Below are positions 1 to 7,989 of a DNA stretch of 64,000 bases, one piece after another. The notes beneath the pieces were generated by a model. The model had not been told where the DNA came from. It ran no database searches and saw only the letters and a program-made list of their open reading frames with translations. Position numbers and translations under genes: made by a program. The stretch's first letter is position 1, and each line of letters begins with the position of its first letter. Location of the stretch: contig CAJTFN010000011.1 of the NCBI GenBank assembly GCA_910575815.1, positions 62,001-126,000 on the forward strand, read 5' to 3'. Origin of the DNA: Oscillospiraceae bacterium (GTDB lineage: Bacteria; Bacillota; Clostridia; Oscillospirales; Oscillospiraceae).

Positions 1-591
1 CTGCCCAAGTACCGGGGAGCGGCGCCCATCAACTGGGCCGTGCTGAACGGGGAGACCGTCACCGGCGTCTCCATCATGTACATGGCCCGGGAGCTGGACG
101 CGGGGGATGTCATTTTGCAAAAATCCACCCCCATTGGCGAGACGGAGGACGCCCAGGCCCTCACCGCCCGGTTGGCGGAGCTGGGGGCGGAGGCCCTATC
201 GGAAGCGGTCAGAGCCCTGGCCAATGGAACAGCTTCCCCCACGCCCCAGGACCATGCCCAGCACACCTACGCGCCGATGCTGGGAAAGGATTTGTCCCCC
301 GTGGACTGGACCCGATCCGCTCATGAGATCAGCTGTCAGGTCCGTGGCCTGATTCCCTGGCCCTGCGCCACGACAACGGTCATCAGCGGGGAGGAGATGA
401 AGCTCTATGCCGTCCAGGAGACCGGAGAGGCCACCACGGCCCGTCCTGGCACGGTGGTGGCGGCGGGGAAGCCTGGCATCGACATCGCCTGCGGCGATGG
501 CACGGTTCTCCGGGTGACGGAGCTTCAGGCCAAAGGCGGAAAGCGCATGGCCGCCGCCGCTTATTTATTGGGACATCCCATTCAATGCTAA
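1..591 (+). CDS. fmt: Methionyl-tRNA formyltransferase, C-terminal part (5' end outside window)
   Basis: Formylates the methionine on initiator tRNA in the cytosol, using 10-formyl-tetrahydrofolate. The reading frame is open from base 1 and begins inside the conserved Fmt stretch LPKYRGAAPINWAVLNGE; the STPI/ETEDAQAL region and the C-terminal OB-like tRNA-binding domain (VRGLIPWPCATT, then GDGTVLRVTELQAKGGKRM) follow. About 196 residues of a family that is usually near 310 are visible, so the start lies upstream of the window. It stops at TAA 589-591, 15 bases before the next gene, consistent with an operon. Identification is firm. Confidence 0.95.
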   Translation: MPKYRGAAPINWAVLNGETVTGVSIMYMARELDAGDVILQKSTPIGETEDAQALTARLAELGAEALSEAVRALANGTASPTPQDHAQHTYAPMLGKDLSPVDWTRSAHEISCQVRGLIPWPCATTTVISGEEMKLYAVQETGEATTARPGTVVAAGKPGIDIACGDGTVLRVTELQAKGGKRMAAAAYLLGHPIQC

Positions 592-606
592 ATTTCGAGG
601 GTGCTT

Positions 607-1353
607 ATGCCGTATTATTATGGTGGCTATGGTGATTTCCTGGCCAATAACATCTATGTTCTGCTGCTGATTCCGGTGATGATTCTGTCCCTCTGGGCAC
701 AGGCCCAGGTCAGCGGGAATTTTAAAAAATACAGCCGGGTTTCTAACCGCCGCCATCTCACCGGCGCTCAGGCGGCGGAGGCCGTGCTGCGGGCCAACGG
801 GGTCTATGACGTTAAAATTACCTCCACCTGGGGAGAACTGACGGATCACTATGACCCCAGAGATAATACAATTCGCCTTTCCCAATCCGTCTACTCCGCC
901 ACGACGGTGGCGGCGGTGGGCGTGGCGGCCCATGAGGCGGGGCACGCTGTTCAGTACGCCGTGGGATACGCGCCCATCCGTCTGCGGAGCGCCATTGTGC
1001 CCCTGACAAACCTGGGATCCCGGTGTTCTATGATTCTGCTGCTCGCTGGACTGCTGCTGTATAGCCAGAGCCTCTTTTTGGTGGGCATTGTGCTCTTTTC
1101 CCTGACCACGTTCTTCCAGCTGGTAACCCTGCCGGTGGAGTTCAACGCCTCCCGCCGGGCTCTGGAGACCATCCAGGACCGGGGGCTGCTGGACGGCGAG
1201 GAGCTGGCCGGGGCCCGAAAGGTCCTTCGGGCGGCGGCGCTGACCTATGTGGCGGCGCTGCTGATGTCCGCCTTGCAATTGCTGCGCTATGTATTAATCT
1301 TTTTGGGCCGGAATGGCCGCAGTGACGGCCGCCGGGGCGGAGGCCGGGGATGA
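607..1353 (+). CDS. YugP-type neutral zinc metallopeptidase, membrane protein
   Basis: A membrane zinc peptidase of the YugP/DUF neutral-peptidase family; its substrate is not known. The zinc motif HEAGH (in AAHEAGHAVQYA) is near residue 111, with several hydrophobic segments: one near the N-terminus (IYVLLLIPVMILSLWA), two in the middle (SMILLLAGLLLYS, LFLVGIVLFSLTTFF) and one near the C-terminus. ATG 607 is preferred over GTG 601 because a GAGG box ends at base 600, 6 bases upstream. It lies between fmt and rsmB, as in many Firmicutes, and ends in an ATGA overlap with rsmB. The 248-residue length is slightly above the family norm. Confidence 0.85.
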   Translation: MPYYYGGYGDFLANNIYVLLLIPVMILSLWAQAQVSGNFKKYSRVSNRRHLTGAQAAEAVLRANGVYDVKITSTWGELTDHYDPRDNTIRLSQSVYSATTVAAVGVAAHEAGHAVQYAVGYAPIRLRSAIVPLTNLGSRCSMILLLAGLLLYSQSLFLVGIVLFSLTTFFQLVTLPVEFNASRRALETIQDRGLLDGEELAGARKVLRAAALTYVAALLMSALQLLRYVLIFLGRNGRSDGRRGGGRG

Positions 1354-2666
1354 GCGCCCGGAAGGAAGCCCTGGCGGTGCTGGCCGCCTGCCGGGCGAGG
1401 GGCGCTTGGGCGGACGCCTCCCTCCACGCCCGCCTGAGAGGTCTGTCTCCCGCAGACGCGGGCCTTTGCAGCCGCATCGTATACGGCGTGCTCCAGAACG
1501 AGACCTTGCTGGACTTCTACCTCTCCGGCTTCTGTTCCCAGAAGCTGGATCACCTCCAGCCACCGCTGGCGGACATTCTGCGCATAGGGGCTTATCAGAT
1601 TCTGTTTCTGGACCGGGTGCCGGACAGCGCAGCGGTTCACACATCGGTCGAGTTGGCCAAGGGCGCGGGAAGGGGAACGGCGGCAGGGCTGGTCAACGCG
1701 GTTCTCCGGCGGCTCTGCCGGGAGAAGGAAACCCTTCCCGCCATTCCGGACCGGGACGAGGTCCGGTATCTCTCTATACGCTACAGCCACCCCAAATGGC
1801 TGGTGAAGAGGCTATTGGCCCTGTTGGGCCGGGAGGGGGCGGAGGCGTTTTTGGTCAGCAGTAACGCACAGCCCCTCGCTGCCGCCCAGGTGAACGTCGG
1901 TTGCTGCACAGTGGAAAGCGCGGCGGAGGCTTTGGAAAAAGAGGGCGTTCAGGCGGAGCGCCACCCTTGGCTGCCGGACTGCCTGCTGCTGCAAGGCACA
2001 GGGGACCTGGAGCGCCTAAGCGCCTTTCAGCAGGGCATGATTTACATCCAGGATCCGGCGGCCCGGCTGGCGGTGTTGGCGTCAGGGCCGAAGCCCGGAG
2101 ACCGGGTATTGGACGTCTGCGCCGCCCCGGGGGGAAAATCCTTTGCCGCCGCCATCGCCATGGGGGACCAAGGAGACATCCTCTCCTGCGACATCCACGA
2201 AAACAAGCTGAAGCGCGTCCGAGAGGGCGCGGCCCGGTTGGGTCTCACCTCCATCCGCACCGAAGCCGCCGACGGCCGGGTTTTCCGGGAGGAGTGGCGG
2301 GAGGCGTTCGACCAGGTGTTGGTGGACGCCCCTTGTTCCGGGCTGGGTATTTTGCGGAAGAAACCGGACATCCGGCGAAAGAGGGCGGACGATCTCTTCA
2401 CCCTTCCCGTGATCCAAAGCGCCCTTCTGGAAAACGCCGCCCGCTATGTCCGCCCCGGCGGAACCCTGCTGTATTCCACCTGCACGATTCTGCCGGAGGA
2501 GAACGAGGGGGTAACAGACGCATTTCTGGGAACCCACTTGGAGTTTTCCAGGGAACCTTTCACACTGCCGGGCCCTGTGGGAGTGGTGGAGGGCCAGATG
2601 GTTTTCTGGCCCCACATTCACGGGACCGATGGTTTTTACATCTGCCGCATGACGCGGCGCCTTTGA
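1350..2666 (+). CDS. rsmB: 16S rRNA (cytosine-967-C5)-methyltransferase RsmB
   Basis: Methylates C967 of 16S rRNA using S-adenosylmethionine. The 438-residue protein has an N-terminal NusB-like RNA-binding domain (about 1-135) and a C-terminal Rossmann methyltransferase domain. The SAM motif CAAPGGKS is near residue 257, the catalytic-region PCS motif in VDAPCSGLGILRKKPDI near 325, and the second conserved cysteine in STCTILPEEN near 376. Both cysteines expected of m5C RNA methyltransferases are present. The start overlaps the peptidase stop (ATGA), and rlmN follows after 8 bases, so the genes are translationally linked. Confidence 0.95.
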   Translation: MSARKEALAVLAACRARGAWADASLHARLRGLSPADAGLCSRIVYGVLQNETLLDFYLSGFCSQKLDHLQPPLADILRIGAYQILFLDRVPDSAAVHTSVELAKGAGRGTAAGLVNAVLRRLCREKETLPAIPDRDEVRYLSIRYSHPKWLVKRLLALLGREGAEAFLVSSNAQPLAAAQVNVGCCTVESAAEALEKEGVQAERHPWLPDCLLLQGTGDLERLSAFQQGMIYIQDPAARLAVLASGPKPGDRVLDVCAAPGGKSFAAAIAMGDQGDILSCDIHENKLKRVREGAARLGLTSIRTEAADGRVFREEWREAFDQVLVDAPCSGLGILRKKPDIRRKRADDLFTLPVIQSALLENAARYVRPGGTLLYSTCTILPEENEGVTDAFLGTHLEFSREPFTLPGPVGVVEGQMVFWPHIHGTDGFYICRMTRRL

Positions 2667-2674
2667 GGAGAGCT

Positions 2675-3706
2675 ATGACCGATATCAAATCCATGACCCT
2701 CCCGGAGCTGCGGGACTTCCTCCAGAGCATGGGGGAGCCCGCCTTCCGGGGAAAGCAGGTGTTTTCCTGGCTGAGCCGGGGAGTGGCCTCCTTTGACGAG
2801 ATGTCCAACCTGCCGCTCTCTTTACGGCAGAGGCTGAGGGAGCGCTGCGCCCTGACCGTTCCGAAGGTGGCCCGCAAACAGACCTCCGCCAGGGACGGTA
2901 CCATCAAATACCTCTGGGAACTGGCAGACGGCAACCGCATTGAATCCGTTCTTATGCGCTACCGCCACGGGAACACGGTGTGCGTCTCCTCCCAGGTGGG
3001 GTGCCGCATGGGCTGTGCCTTTTGTGCCTCCACCATCGCCGGAAAGGTCCGGGACCTAACGCCGGGGGAGATTCTGGATCAGGTGATTTTTACCCAAAAG
3101 GACGCCGGCGTTCCGATTTCCAACATTGTGCTGATGGGCATCGGGGAGCCTATGGACAACCTGGACGCCGTTCTGAAATTTCTGGAGCTTGTGAATCATC
3201 CCGACGGGCTGAACATCGGGATGCGGCACATCTCCCTGTCCACTTGTGGCGTTCTTCCTGGTATCCGCCGTCTGGCGGAGCTGGCCCCGCAGCTGACGCT
3301 GTCCGTCTCCCTCCACGCGCCGGACCGTGAGACCCGCTCCCGGCTAATGCCGGTGAACCGGGCCTATGACGTGGAGGAGCTTTTTGCCGCCTGTCACGAC
3401 TATTTTGAGAAGACCGGCCGGCGCATTTCCTTTGAATATGCTATGATCGACGGCATGAACGACCAGGACTGGCAGGCGGACCTGATTGCCAAGCGCTTGC
3501 GGGGCATGCCCGGCCATGTGAACCTGATTCCGCTGAACGATGTGGAGGAGAGCCCTTACCGGCCCTCCCGGCGGACGGCGGCCTTTCAAAAACGTCTGGA
3601 ATCTCACGGCATCACCGCCACCGTGCGGCGGAGCCTGGGTGGAGATATAGACGCCGCCTGCGGACAGCTTCGCAGGAAGGCAGAGAAAGGGGAGGATTCC
3701 CAATGA
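2675..3706 (+). CDS. rlmN: Dual-specificity 23S rRNA/tRNA adenine-C2 methyltransferase RlmN
   Basis: Radical-SAM enzyme that methylates C2 of A2503 in 23S rRNA and A37 of some tRNAs. The cluster-binding motif CRMGCAFC (CxxxCxxC) is at about residues 110-117, and the GGDIDAACGQL segment near residue 328 carries the C-terminal catalytic cysteine. The start is ATG 2675, behind a GAGGAG box at 2665-2670; the open frame runs further upstream only as a shadow of rsmB. At 343 residues it has the family length. It ends in an ATGA overlap with the phosphatase gene. Confidence 0.96.
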   Translation: MTDIKSMTLPELRDFLQSMGEPAFRGKQVFSWLSRGVASFDEMSNLPLSLRQRLRERCALTVPKVARKQTSARDGTIKYLWELADGNRIESVLMRYRHGNTVCVSSQVGCRMGCAFCASTIAGKVRDLTPGEILDQVIFTQKDAGVPISNIVLMGIGEPMDNLDAVLKFLELVNHPDGLNIGMRHISLSTCGVLPGIRRLAELAPQLTLSVSLHAPDRETRSRLMPVNRAYDVEELFAACHDYFEKTGRRISFEYAMIDGMNDQDWQADLIAKRLRGMPGHVNLIPLNDVEESPYRPSRRTAAFQKRLESHGITATVRRSLGGDIDAACGQLRRKAEKGEDSQ

Positions 3707-4434
3707 CAAACATATGGAGCATTACGGACACCGGCCTCGTCCGGAAAGAGAACCAGGACGCCTACGCGGTGAAAAAGGCCTTTGGCCACACCATCTGCGT
3801 GGTCTGTGATGGGATGGGAGGTTCCGCCGGCGGAAAGCTGGCCAGCCGCTTGGCGGTGGACACCTTTGTGGCGGAGATGGAAAAGCGCCTGTCTCCCGGC
3901 GCCCCGGCGGACCGGCTGCGGGAGGCCACGGTGGTGGCGGTGGCCCTGGCCAATCGCGCCGTGCGGGAGGCCGCGAAATCCTCGGTGGAGTACCAGGGCA
4001 TGGGAACCACCCTGGTTTCCGCCGTGTCCTTTGACGGCGGCGCCGTCATTGCCAACGTGGGGGACAGCCGTGCCTATCACATCAATCGGGACCGGATCGT
4101 CCAAGTGACCAAGGATCACTCCCTTGTGGAACACATGGTGGAGCGGGGGGACATCACCGCCGAGGAGGCCCGCCGCCACCCCAACCGGAACCTCATCACC
4201 CGGGCCCTGGGGCCGGATGTGGACCCGGAGTGCGATTGCTACATCTGCCAGCTGCTGGAGGGGGACTATCTGCTGATGTGCTCCGACGGGCTGGTCAACA
4301 CCGTGACGGACCAGGAGATTTTCCAGGAAGTCCGTCGGGAGGACCCGGACACCTGCGTGGAGCGCCTGCTGGCCATTTCCAAAAGCCGGGGCGCGTCGGA
4401 CAACGTCACCGTGATTCTCGCGAGAAACCTGTAA
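3703..4434 (+). CDS. prpC: PP2C-family Ser/Thr phosphatase (Stp/PrpC)
   Basis: Metal-dependent protein phosphatase that reverses phosphorylation by the kinase encoded next to it. PP2C signatures are present: TDTGLVRKENQD at the N-terminus, CDGMGG with its metal-binding aspartate near residue 37, GDSRAY near 122, CSDGL near 193 and SDNVTVI at the end. The 243-residue length is normal. It overlaps rlmN by 4 bases and is followed after 15 bases by the PASTA kinase, the standard phosphatase-kinase pair of Firmicutes. Confidence 0.95.
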   Translation: MTNIWSITDTGLVRKENQDAYAVKKAFGHTICVVCDGMGGSAGGKLASRLAVDTFVAEMEKRLSPGAPADRLREATVVAVALANRAVREAAKSSVEYQGMGTTLVSAVSFDGGAVIANVGDSRAYHINRDRIVQVTKDHSLVEHMVERGDITAEEARRHPNRNLITRALGPDVDPECDCYICQLLEGDYLLMCSDGLVNTVTDQEIFQEVRREDPDTCVERLLAISKSRGASDNVTVILARNL

Positions 4435-4449
4435 GGAAGGAGGAGCTGT

Positions 4450-6444
4450 ATGGATCAGTACATTGGAAAAATGCTGGACAACCGCTATGAAATCCTGGAG
4501 CGTATCGGCACCGGAGGCATGGCGGTGGTCTACAAGGCCAAATGCCACCGGCTCAACCGCCTTGTCGCGTTAAAGATCTTAAAGAGCGATCTGGCCCAGG
4601 ATGAGGACTTCCGCCGCCGTTTTAACGCGGAATCCCAGGCCGTCGCCCAGCTGTCCCACCCGAACATCGTGTCGGTTTACGACGTGAGCCGGGGAGGGGA
4701 CACGGAATATATCGTCATGGAGCTCATTGACGGGATTACTCTGAAGCAATATATGGAGAAACGGGGCCAGCTGAATTGGCGGGAGTCCCTGCACTTCATC
4801 ACCCAGATTATGCGGGGCCTCAGCCATGCCCACAGCCGGGGCATTGTTCACCGGGACATCAAGCCCCAAAATGTCATGGTCCTCCGGGACGGCAGCGTGA
4901 AGGTGGCCGACTTCGGCATTGCCTGCCTTGAGAACTCCGCCCAGACCCTGACCCAGGAGGCCCTGGGCTCCGTCCACTATATCTCCCCCGAGCAGGCCAG
5001 GGGAGAGCGAACCGACGCCCGCAGCGACATTTACTCCGCTGGCGTGGTCATGTACGAGATGCTCACCGGGCGGCTGCCCTTTGAGGGGGACTCCGCTGTG
5101 TCTGTGGCCATCCAGCACCTCAGCGCCGTGCCGCTGGCCCCCCGGGAGCTGAATTCGGAGATTCCGGCCCAGCTGGAGCTGATCTGCATGAAGGCCATGA
5201 CGCCGGATCTCAACCGGCGCTATGCCTCCGCCGACGCTATGATTGCCGACCTGGAGGATTTCCGGAAAAACCCCAACATCAATCTGGACTTCACCATGGT
5301 GGACCTCCGGTCGGAGGAGCCGGCGGAGCCCACCCAGCCCATCCGAACCTATGACCGGACCCTCCATCCCTCGCCAAAGAACCGGGAGCCGGAGCGGCTC
5401 CGGGATCGCCGCCGGGATTATGAGGACGACTATGAGCCCCCCCGCCGGAGCGGAGGTGCCGGGGTGAAAGTGCTGGTGGGCGTGGCCATCGTGCTAGCCT
5501 TGGCGCTGGTGGTGGTGCTGTTTCGGATGGTGTCCGATTCCTTTACCCAGCAGGAGGCGCCTCAGACCTATGCGGTGCCCAAGGTTGTGGGCTACACACC
5601 CCAGCAAGCCGCCGGTATGGACGGCGTGAAGGATATCTTTACTCTGGATATTAAGGAAGAGCGCTTTTTCAGCGACGAGTACCCCGCCGGAACCATCGTC
5701 CAGCAAAGCCCTGAGGCGGAAAGCCACCGCAAGGGCGACAATCTGGTCATTGAGGTCTGGCTCAGTGCCGGGGAGGACACCGGGGAGATGCTGGACGTGA
5801 CCAACAAGACGGAGGCTCAGGCCAATGTGCTGCTCAAGAGCCTGAAGGAGAAGTATGATCTGGAGATTTTCGCCGATGAGGCGGAAATGGAATTCAACGA
5901 CGAGGTTACTGAGGGCTATATCATCCGCAGCGAGCCGGCCAAGGGAGATCCTTTGAAAAAGGGCGATATCATCCGCCTGATTATCAGCAAGGGTCCGGAA
6001 AAGAAGCCGGTAGTGGTTCCTCGGTTCATTGGAAAACAGATCGACGAGGTGCTGCGGGAGCTGGTGGACACTTGGCACCTGACCTGTACCAACGCGGATA
6101 TTGAATATGTGGAGAGTGATCAGGAGCCCAACAGCGTCATCTGGCAGAGTCTGGACGAGACCACCCAGGTGACGGAGTGGGATACCATTCAGTTCAAGGT
6201 CAGTAAGGGTATCACCATCAACGAACGGGAAATCTACCTCAATCTGCCTCAGGACGACCGCACCACCGTGCAGGTGGACGTGTATGTGGGCGACGAGGTG
6301 GATCCCCAGTTCTCCGAGCGGGTCAGCTGTGCCGACGAGACGGTCCGGGTATATCCGCTACGGGGCTCCGGCACGCAGATTATCAAGGTCAAATTCGACA
6401 ATGTCCTGGACCAGAGCCAGACCCAGGAACTGCAATTCGACTGA
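4450..6444 (+). CDS. prkC: PASTA-domain Ser/Thr protein kinase (PrkC/Stk)
   Basis: Membrane kinase whose external PASTA domains sense muropeptides or lipid II and control growth and spore germination in related bacteria. The 664-residue protein has a Hanks-type kinase domain (about 1-270) with GTGGMAVVYKAK, the catalytic loop VHRDIKPQN and DFGIA. A basic linker and one membrane segment (VKVLVGVAIVLALALVVVLF, about 340-360) follow. Then come three PASTA-like repeats (YAVPKVVGYTPQQA; LDVTNKTEAQANVLL; VVVPRFIGKQIDEVL) and a C-terminal beta-rich tail. AGGAGG at 4438-4443 supports ATG 4450. rsgA starts 1 base after the stop. Confidence 0.95.
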   Translation: MDQYIGKMLDNRYEILERIGTGGMAVVYKAKCHRLNRLVALKILKSDLAQDEDFRRRFNAESQAVAQLSHPNIVSVYDVSRGGDTEYIVMELIDGITLKQYMEKRGQLNWRESLHFITQIMRGLSHAHSRGIVHRDIKPQNVMVLRDGSVKVADFGIACLENSAQTLTQEALGSVHYISPEQARGERTDARSDIYSAGVVMYEMLTGRLPFEGDSAVSVAIQHLSAVPLAPRELNSEIPAQLELICMKAMTPDLNRRYASADAMIADLEDFRKNPNINLDFTMVDLRSEEPAEPTQPIRTYDRTLHPSPKNREPERLRDRRRDYEDDYEPPRRSGGAGVKVLVGVAIVLALALVVVLFRMVSDSFTQQEAPQTYAVPKVVGYTPQQAAGMDGVKDIFTLDIKEERFFSDEYPAGTIVQQSPEAESHRKGDNLVIEVWLSAGEDTGEMLDVTNKTEAQANVLLKSLKEKYDLEIFADEAEMEFNDEVTEGYIIRSEPAKGDPLKKGDIIRLIISKGPEKKPVVVPRFIGKQIDEVLRELVDTWHLTCTNADIEYVESDQEPNSVIWQSLDETTQVTEWDTIQFKVSKGITINEREIYLNLPQDDRTTVQVDVYVGDEVDPQFSERVSCADETVRVYPLRGSGTQIIKVKFDNVLDQSQTQELQFD

Positions 6445-6445
6445 T

Positions 6446-7327
6446 ATGACGGGACGAATTCAAAAGGCCCTCAGCGGCTTTTACTACGTGGACACCGGCC
6501 GGGAGATTCTGACCTGCCGGGCCAGGGGGAAATTCCGAAAGGAGGGAATTTCCCCCCTGGTGGGAGACCGGGTGGAGGTCCGGGAGCTGGGCGGAGGAGA
6601 GGGATACGTAGAAAAAATCCTCCCCCGGCGAAATGCCTTTTCCCGCCCGGCGGTGGCGAACATAGATCAGCTGGTGATCATCGCCTCCCAAGCCATTCCC
6701 AAGACGGATCCCTATCTCATTGACCGGGTCTCCGCCATCGCGGCCTTGAAGGACTGCCAGGTGGCGGTGGTGCTGAACAAGTGCGACCTGGACCCGGCGG
6801 ATAAGCTTTTTGCGATTTACCGGGACTCCGGCTTCCCGACGCTGCGGGTCAGCGCGGAGACCGGAGAGGGAATGGAGGCCTTGAAAGCTTTAATTTCTGG
6901 AAAGCTATCTGCCTTTACAGGAAACTCCGGCGTAGGGAAATCCAGCATTTTAAATGCCTTGGATCCCCACTTTCATCTACAGGTAGGCGCTGTCAGCACG
7001 GCCTTGGGCCGGGGGCGGCACACCACCCGCCATGTAGAACTGCACCGTCTATCTTGCGGGGGAGAGGTGGTCGATACGCCGGGATTTGCCTCCTTTGACG
7101 CGGAGGAGCTGGACCTGGAGTTGAAGCGGCGGTTACCGGAGACCTTCCTGGAGTTTGGTCCCTATCTGGGGCAGTGCCGGTTTGTGGGATGCAGTCACAC
7201 CCGGGAAAAGGGTTGCGCCGTGCTGGAAGCCCTCCGCAGGGGGGATATTCAGAAGAGCCGGCACGAGAGCTATCTTCGTCTCTGGGAGGAGCTGAAGCCC
7301 CTCCGGGACTGGCAGGAGAAAAAGTGA
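6446..7327 (+). CDS. rsgA: Ribosome small-subunit biogenesis GTPase RsgA
   Basis: Circularly permuted GTPase that assists late 30S maturation. The G motifs occur in the permuted order: G4 NKCD near residue 111, G1 GNSGVGKSS near 155, G3 DTPGF near 210. An N-terminal OB fold precedes them and a zinc-binding C-terminus (CRFVGCSHTREKGC) follows near 240. ATG 6446 directly follows the kinase stop (6442-6444); the longer open frame upstream overlaps prkC and is a shadow. Length is 293 residues. In B. subtilis the same gene (cpgA/yloQ) follows prkC and is close to spoVM, as here. Confidence 0.95.
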   Translation: MTGRIQKALSGFYYVDTGREILTCRARGKFRKEGISPLVGDRVEVRELGGGEGYVEKILPRRNAFSRPAVANIDQLVIIASQAIPKTDPYLIDRVSAIAALKDCQVAVVLNKCDLDPADKLFAIYRDSGFPTLRVSAETGEGMEALKALISGKLSAFTGNSGVGKSSILNALDPHFHLQVGAVSTALGRGRHTTRHVELHRLSCGGEVVDTPGFASFDAEELDLELKRRLPETFLEFGPYLGQCRFVGCSHTREKGCAVLEALRRGDIQKSRHESYLRLWEELKPLRDWQEKK

Positions 7328-7332
7328 GAAAA

Positions 7333-7358
7333 TACCGCCCTAAATTTGGGGCGGTGTT
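7333..7358 (+). terminator. Hairpin after rsgA, possible weak terminator
   Basis: A 7-bp GC-rich stem (ACCGCCC / GGGCGGT) with an A/T-rich loop is followed by GTTTC. The T-run is short, so termination of the fmt-rsgA operon here would be partial at best. Confidence 0.4.
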
Positions 7359-7415
7359 TCACTATGGACGGCCTTGCCGTATATACTGAAAAAGAAGGAA
7401 AGGAGGCGTGACGCG

Positions 7416-7592
7416 ATGGGTTGTGGAAACTGGGGCTGTGGCGGCAGCGGAGGAGGAATCCGTCTGTTGGGAATGTTCGCCGTGGCCCTGGGGGCGGGAA
7501 TTTTGATTGCGGCCATATTTCCGATCGGCGTGCTGATGTTCCTGGTTGCCTTTCTGCTGATTGGCTGCGGCTGCGCCTGCTGCCGTCGTTGA
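7416..7592 (+). CDS. Small Cys/Gly-rich membrane protein, unknown function
   Basis: A 58-residue protein starting at ATG 7416 behind a strong AGGAGG at 7401-7406. The N-terminus is MGCGNWGCGGSGGG; then come two closely spaced hydrophobic segments (LLGMFAVALGAGILIAAIF and GVLMFLVAFLLIGC); the C-terminus is CGCACCRR. The cysteine clusters at both ends suggest metal binding or disulfides, but I do not recognise the family. It lies between rsgA and spoVM, so a sporulation role is possible by position only. Confidence 0.6.
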   Translation: MGCGNWGCGGSGGGIRLLGMFAVALGAGILIAAIFPIGVLMFLVAFLLIGCGCACCRR

Positions 7593-7801
7593 TGGAGTTC
7601 CGGAGGGGTGGGCGCTGCCGCGAGCCTCTTTGGACAGGAAGGATGAAAGAAGGGAGCCGTTACAATCGGCGTCCCCGTAAAACTCAAGAAAACCCGCTTT
7701 GCGGTGTGCGGCAAACGCTGCCGCGGTCTTCCGGAGAACCGTTTTGATTCTTCGGAGCGTTTCCACCCTACATGCTGACCTGAAACCGAAAGGAGGCCCT
7801 T

Positions 7802-7870
7802 ATGAATATCGTGGTTTGGAAGTCCCCAAAAATGCTGCGCGGTATTTTGAAGAAGCTGTTTAAGGTGTAA
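7802..7870 (+). CDS. spoVM: Stage V sporulation protein SpoVM (22 residues)
   Basis: A 22-residue amphipathic peptide that in B. subtilis marks the convex forespore membrane and anchors SpoIVA. The sequence begins MNIVVWKSPKMLRGI and ends KKLFKV. The proline at position 9, essential in the B. subtilis peptide, is present, flanked by lysines as in known SpoVMs. AAAGGAGG (7790-7797) lies 4 bases before ATG 7802. Context supports it: B. subtilis has spoVM shortly after cpgA (rsgA), and a SipL-like coat gene follows here. It is far shorter than any usual ORF cutoff and would be missed by default gene calling. Confidence 0.85.
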   Translation: MNIVVWKSPKMLRGILKKLFKV

Positions 7871-7917
7871 GCGTTTTGCTTGGACGGAGAAATCCCGGTG
7901 AGATACCGATTCTTGGA

Positions 7918-7945
7918 CATAAATCCTTCCTGCGGTTCATAGAGT
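7918..7945 (+). promoter_or_regulatory. Sigma-E-like promoter of the SipL-like gene
   Basis: CATAAAT at 7918-7924 and CATAGAGT at 7938-7945 are separated by 13 bases, which fits the sporulation sigma-E pattern (ATA-type -35, CATA-type -10). The same -10 octamer and spacing recur in front of spoIVA. Confidence 0.5.
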
Positions 7946-7989
7946 AGGACATGGATTCTATGCTCACGGGAAAGGAAGGAGCGTTCTGT

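Noticed and set aside
1901-2674. N-terminal extension of rlmN from the long open frame
   Set aside because: It overlaps the conserved methyltransferase domain of rsmB in another frame, and ATG 2675 has a good binding site and gives the normal protein length.
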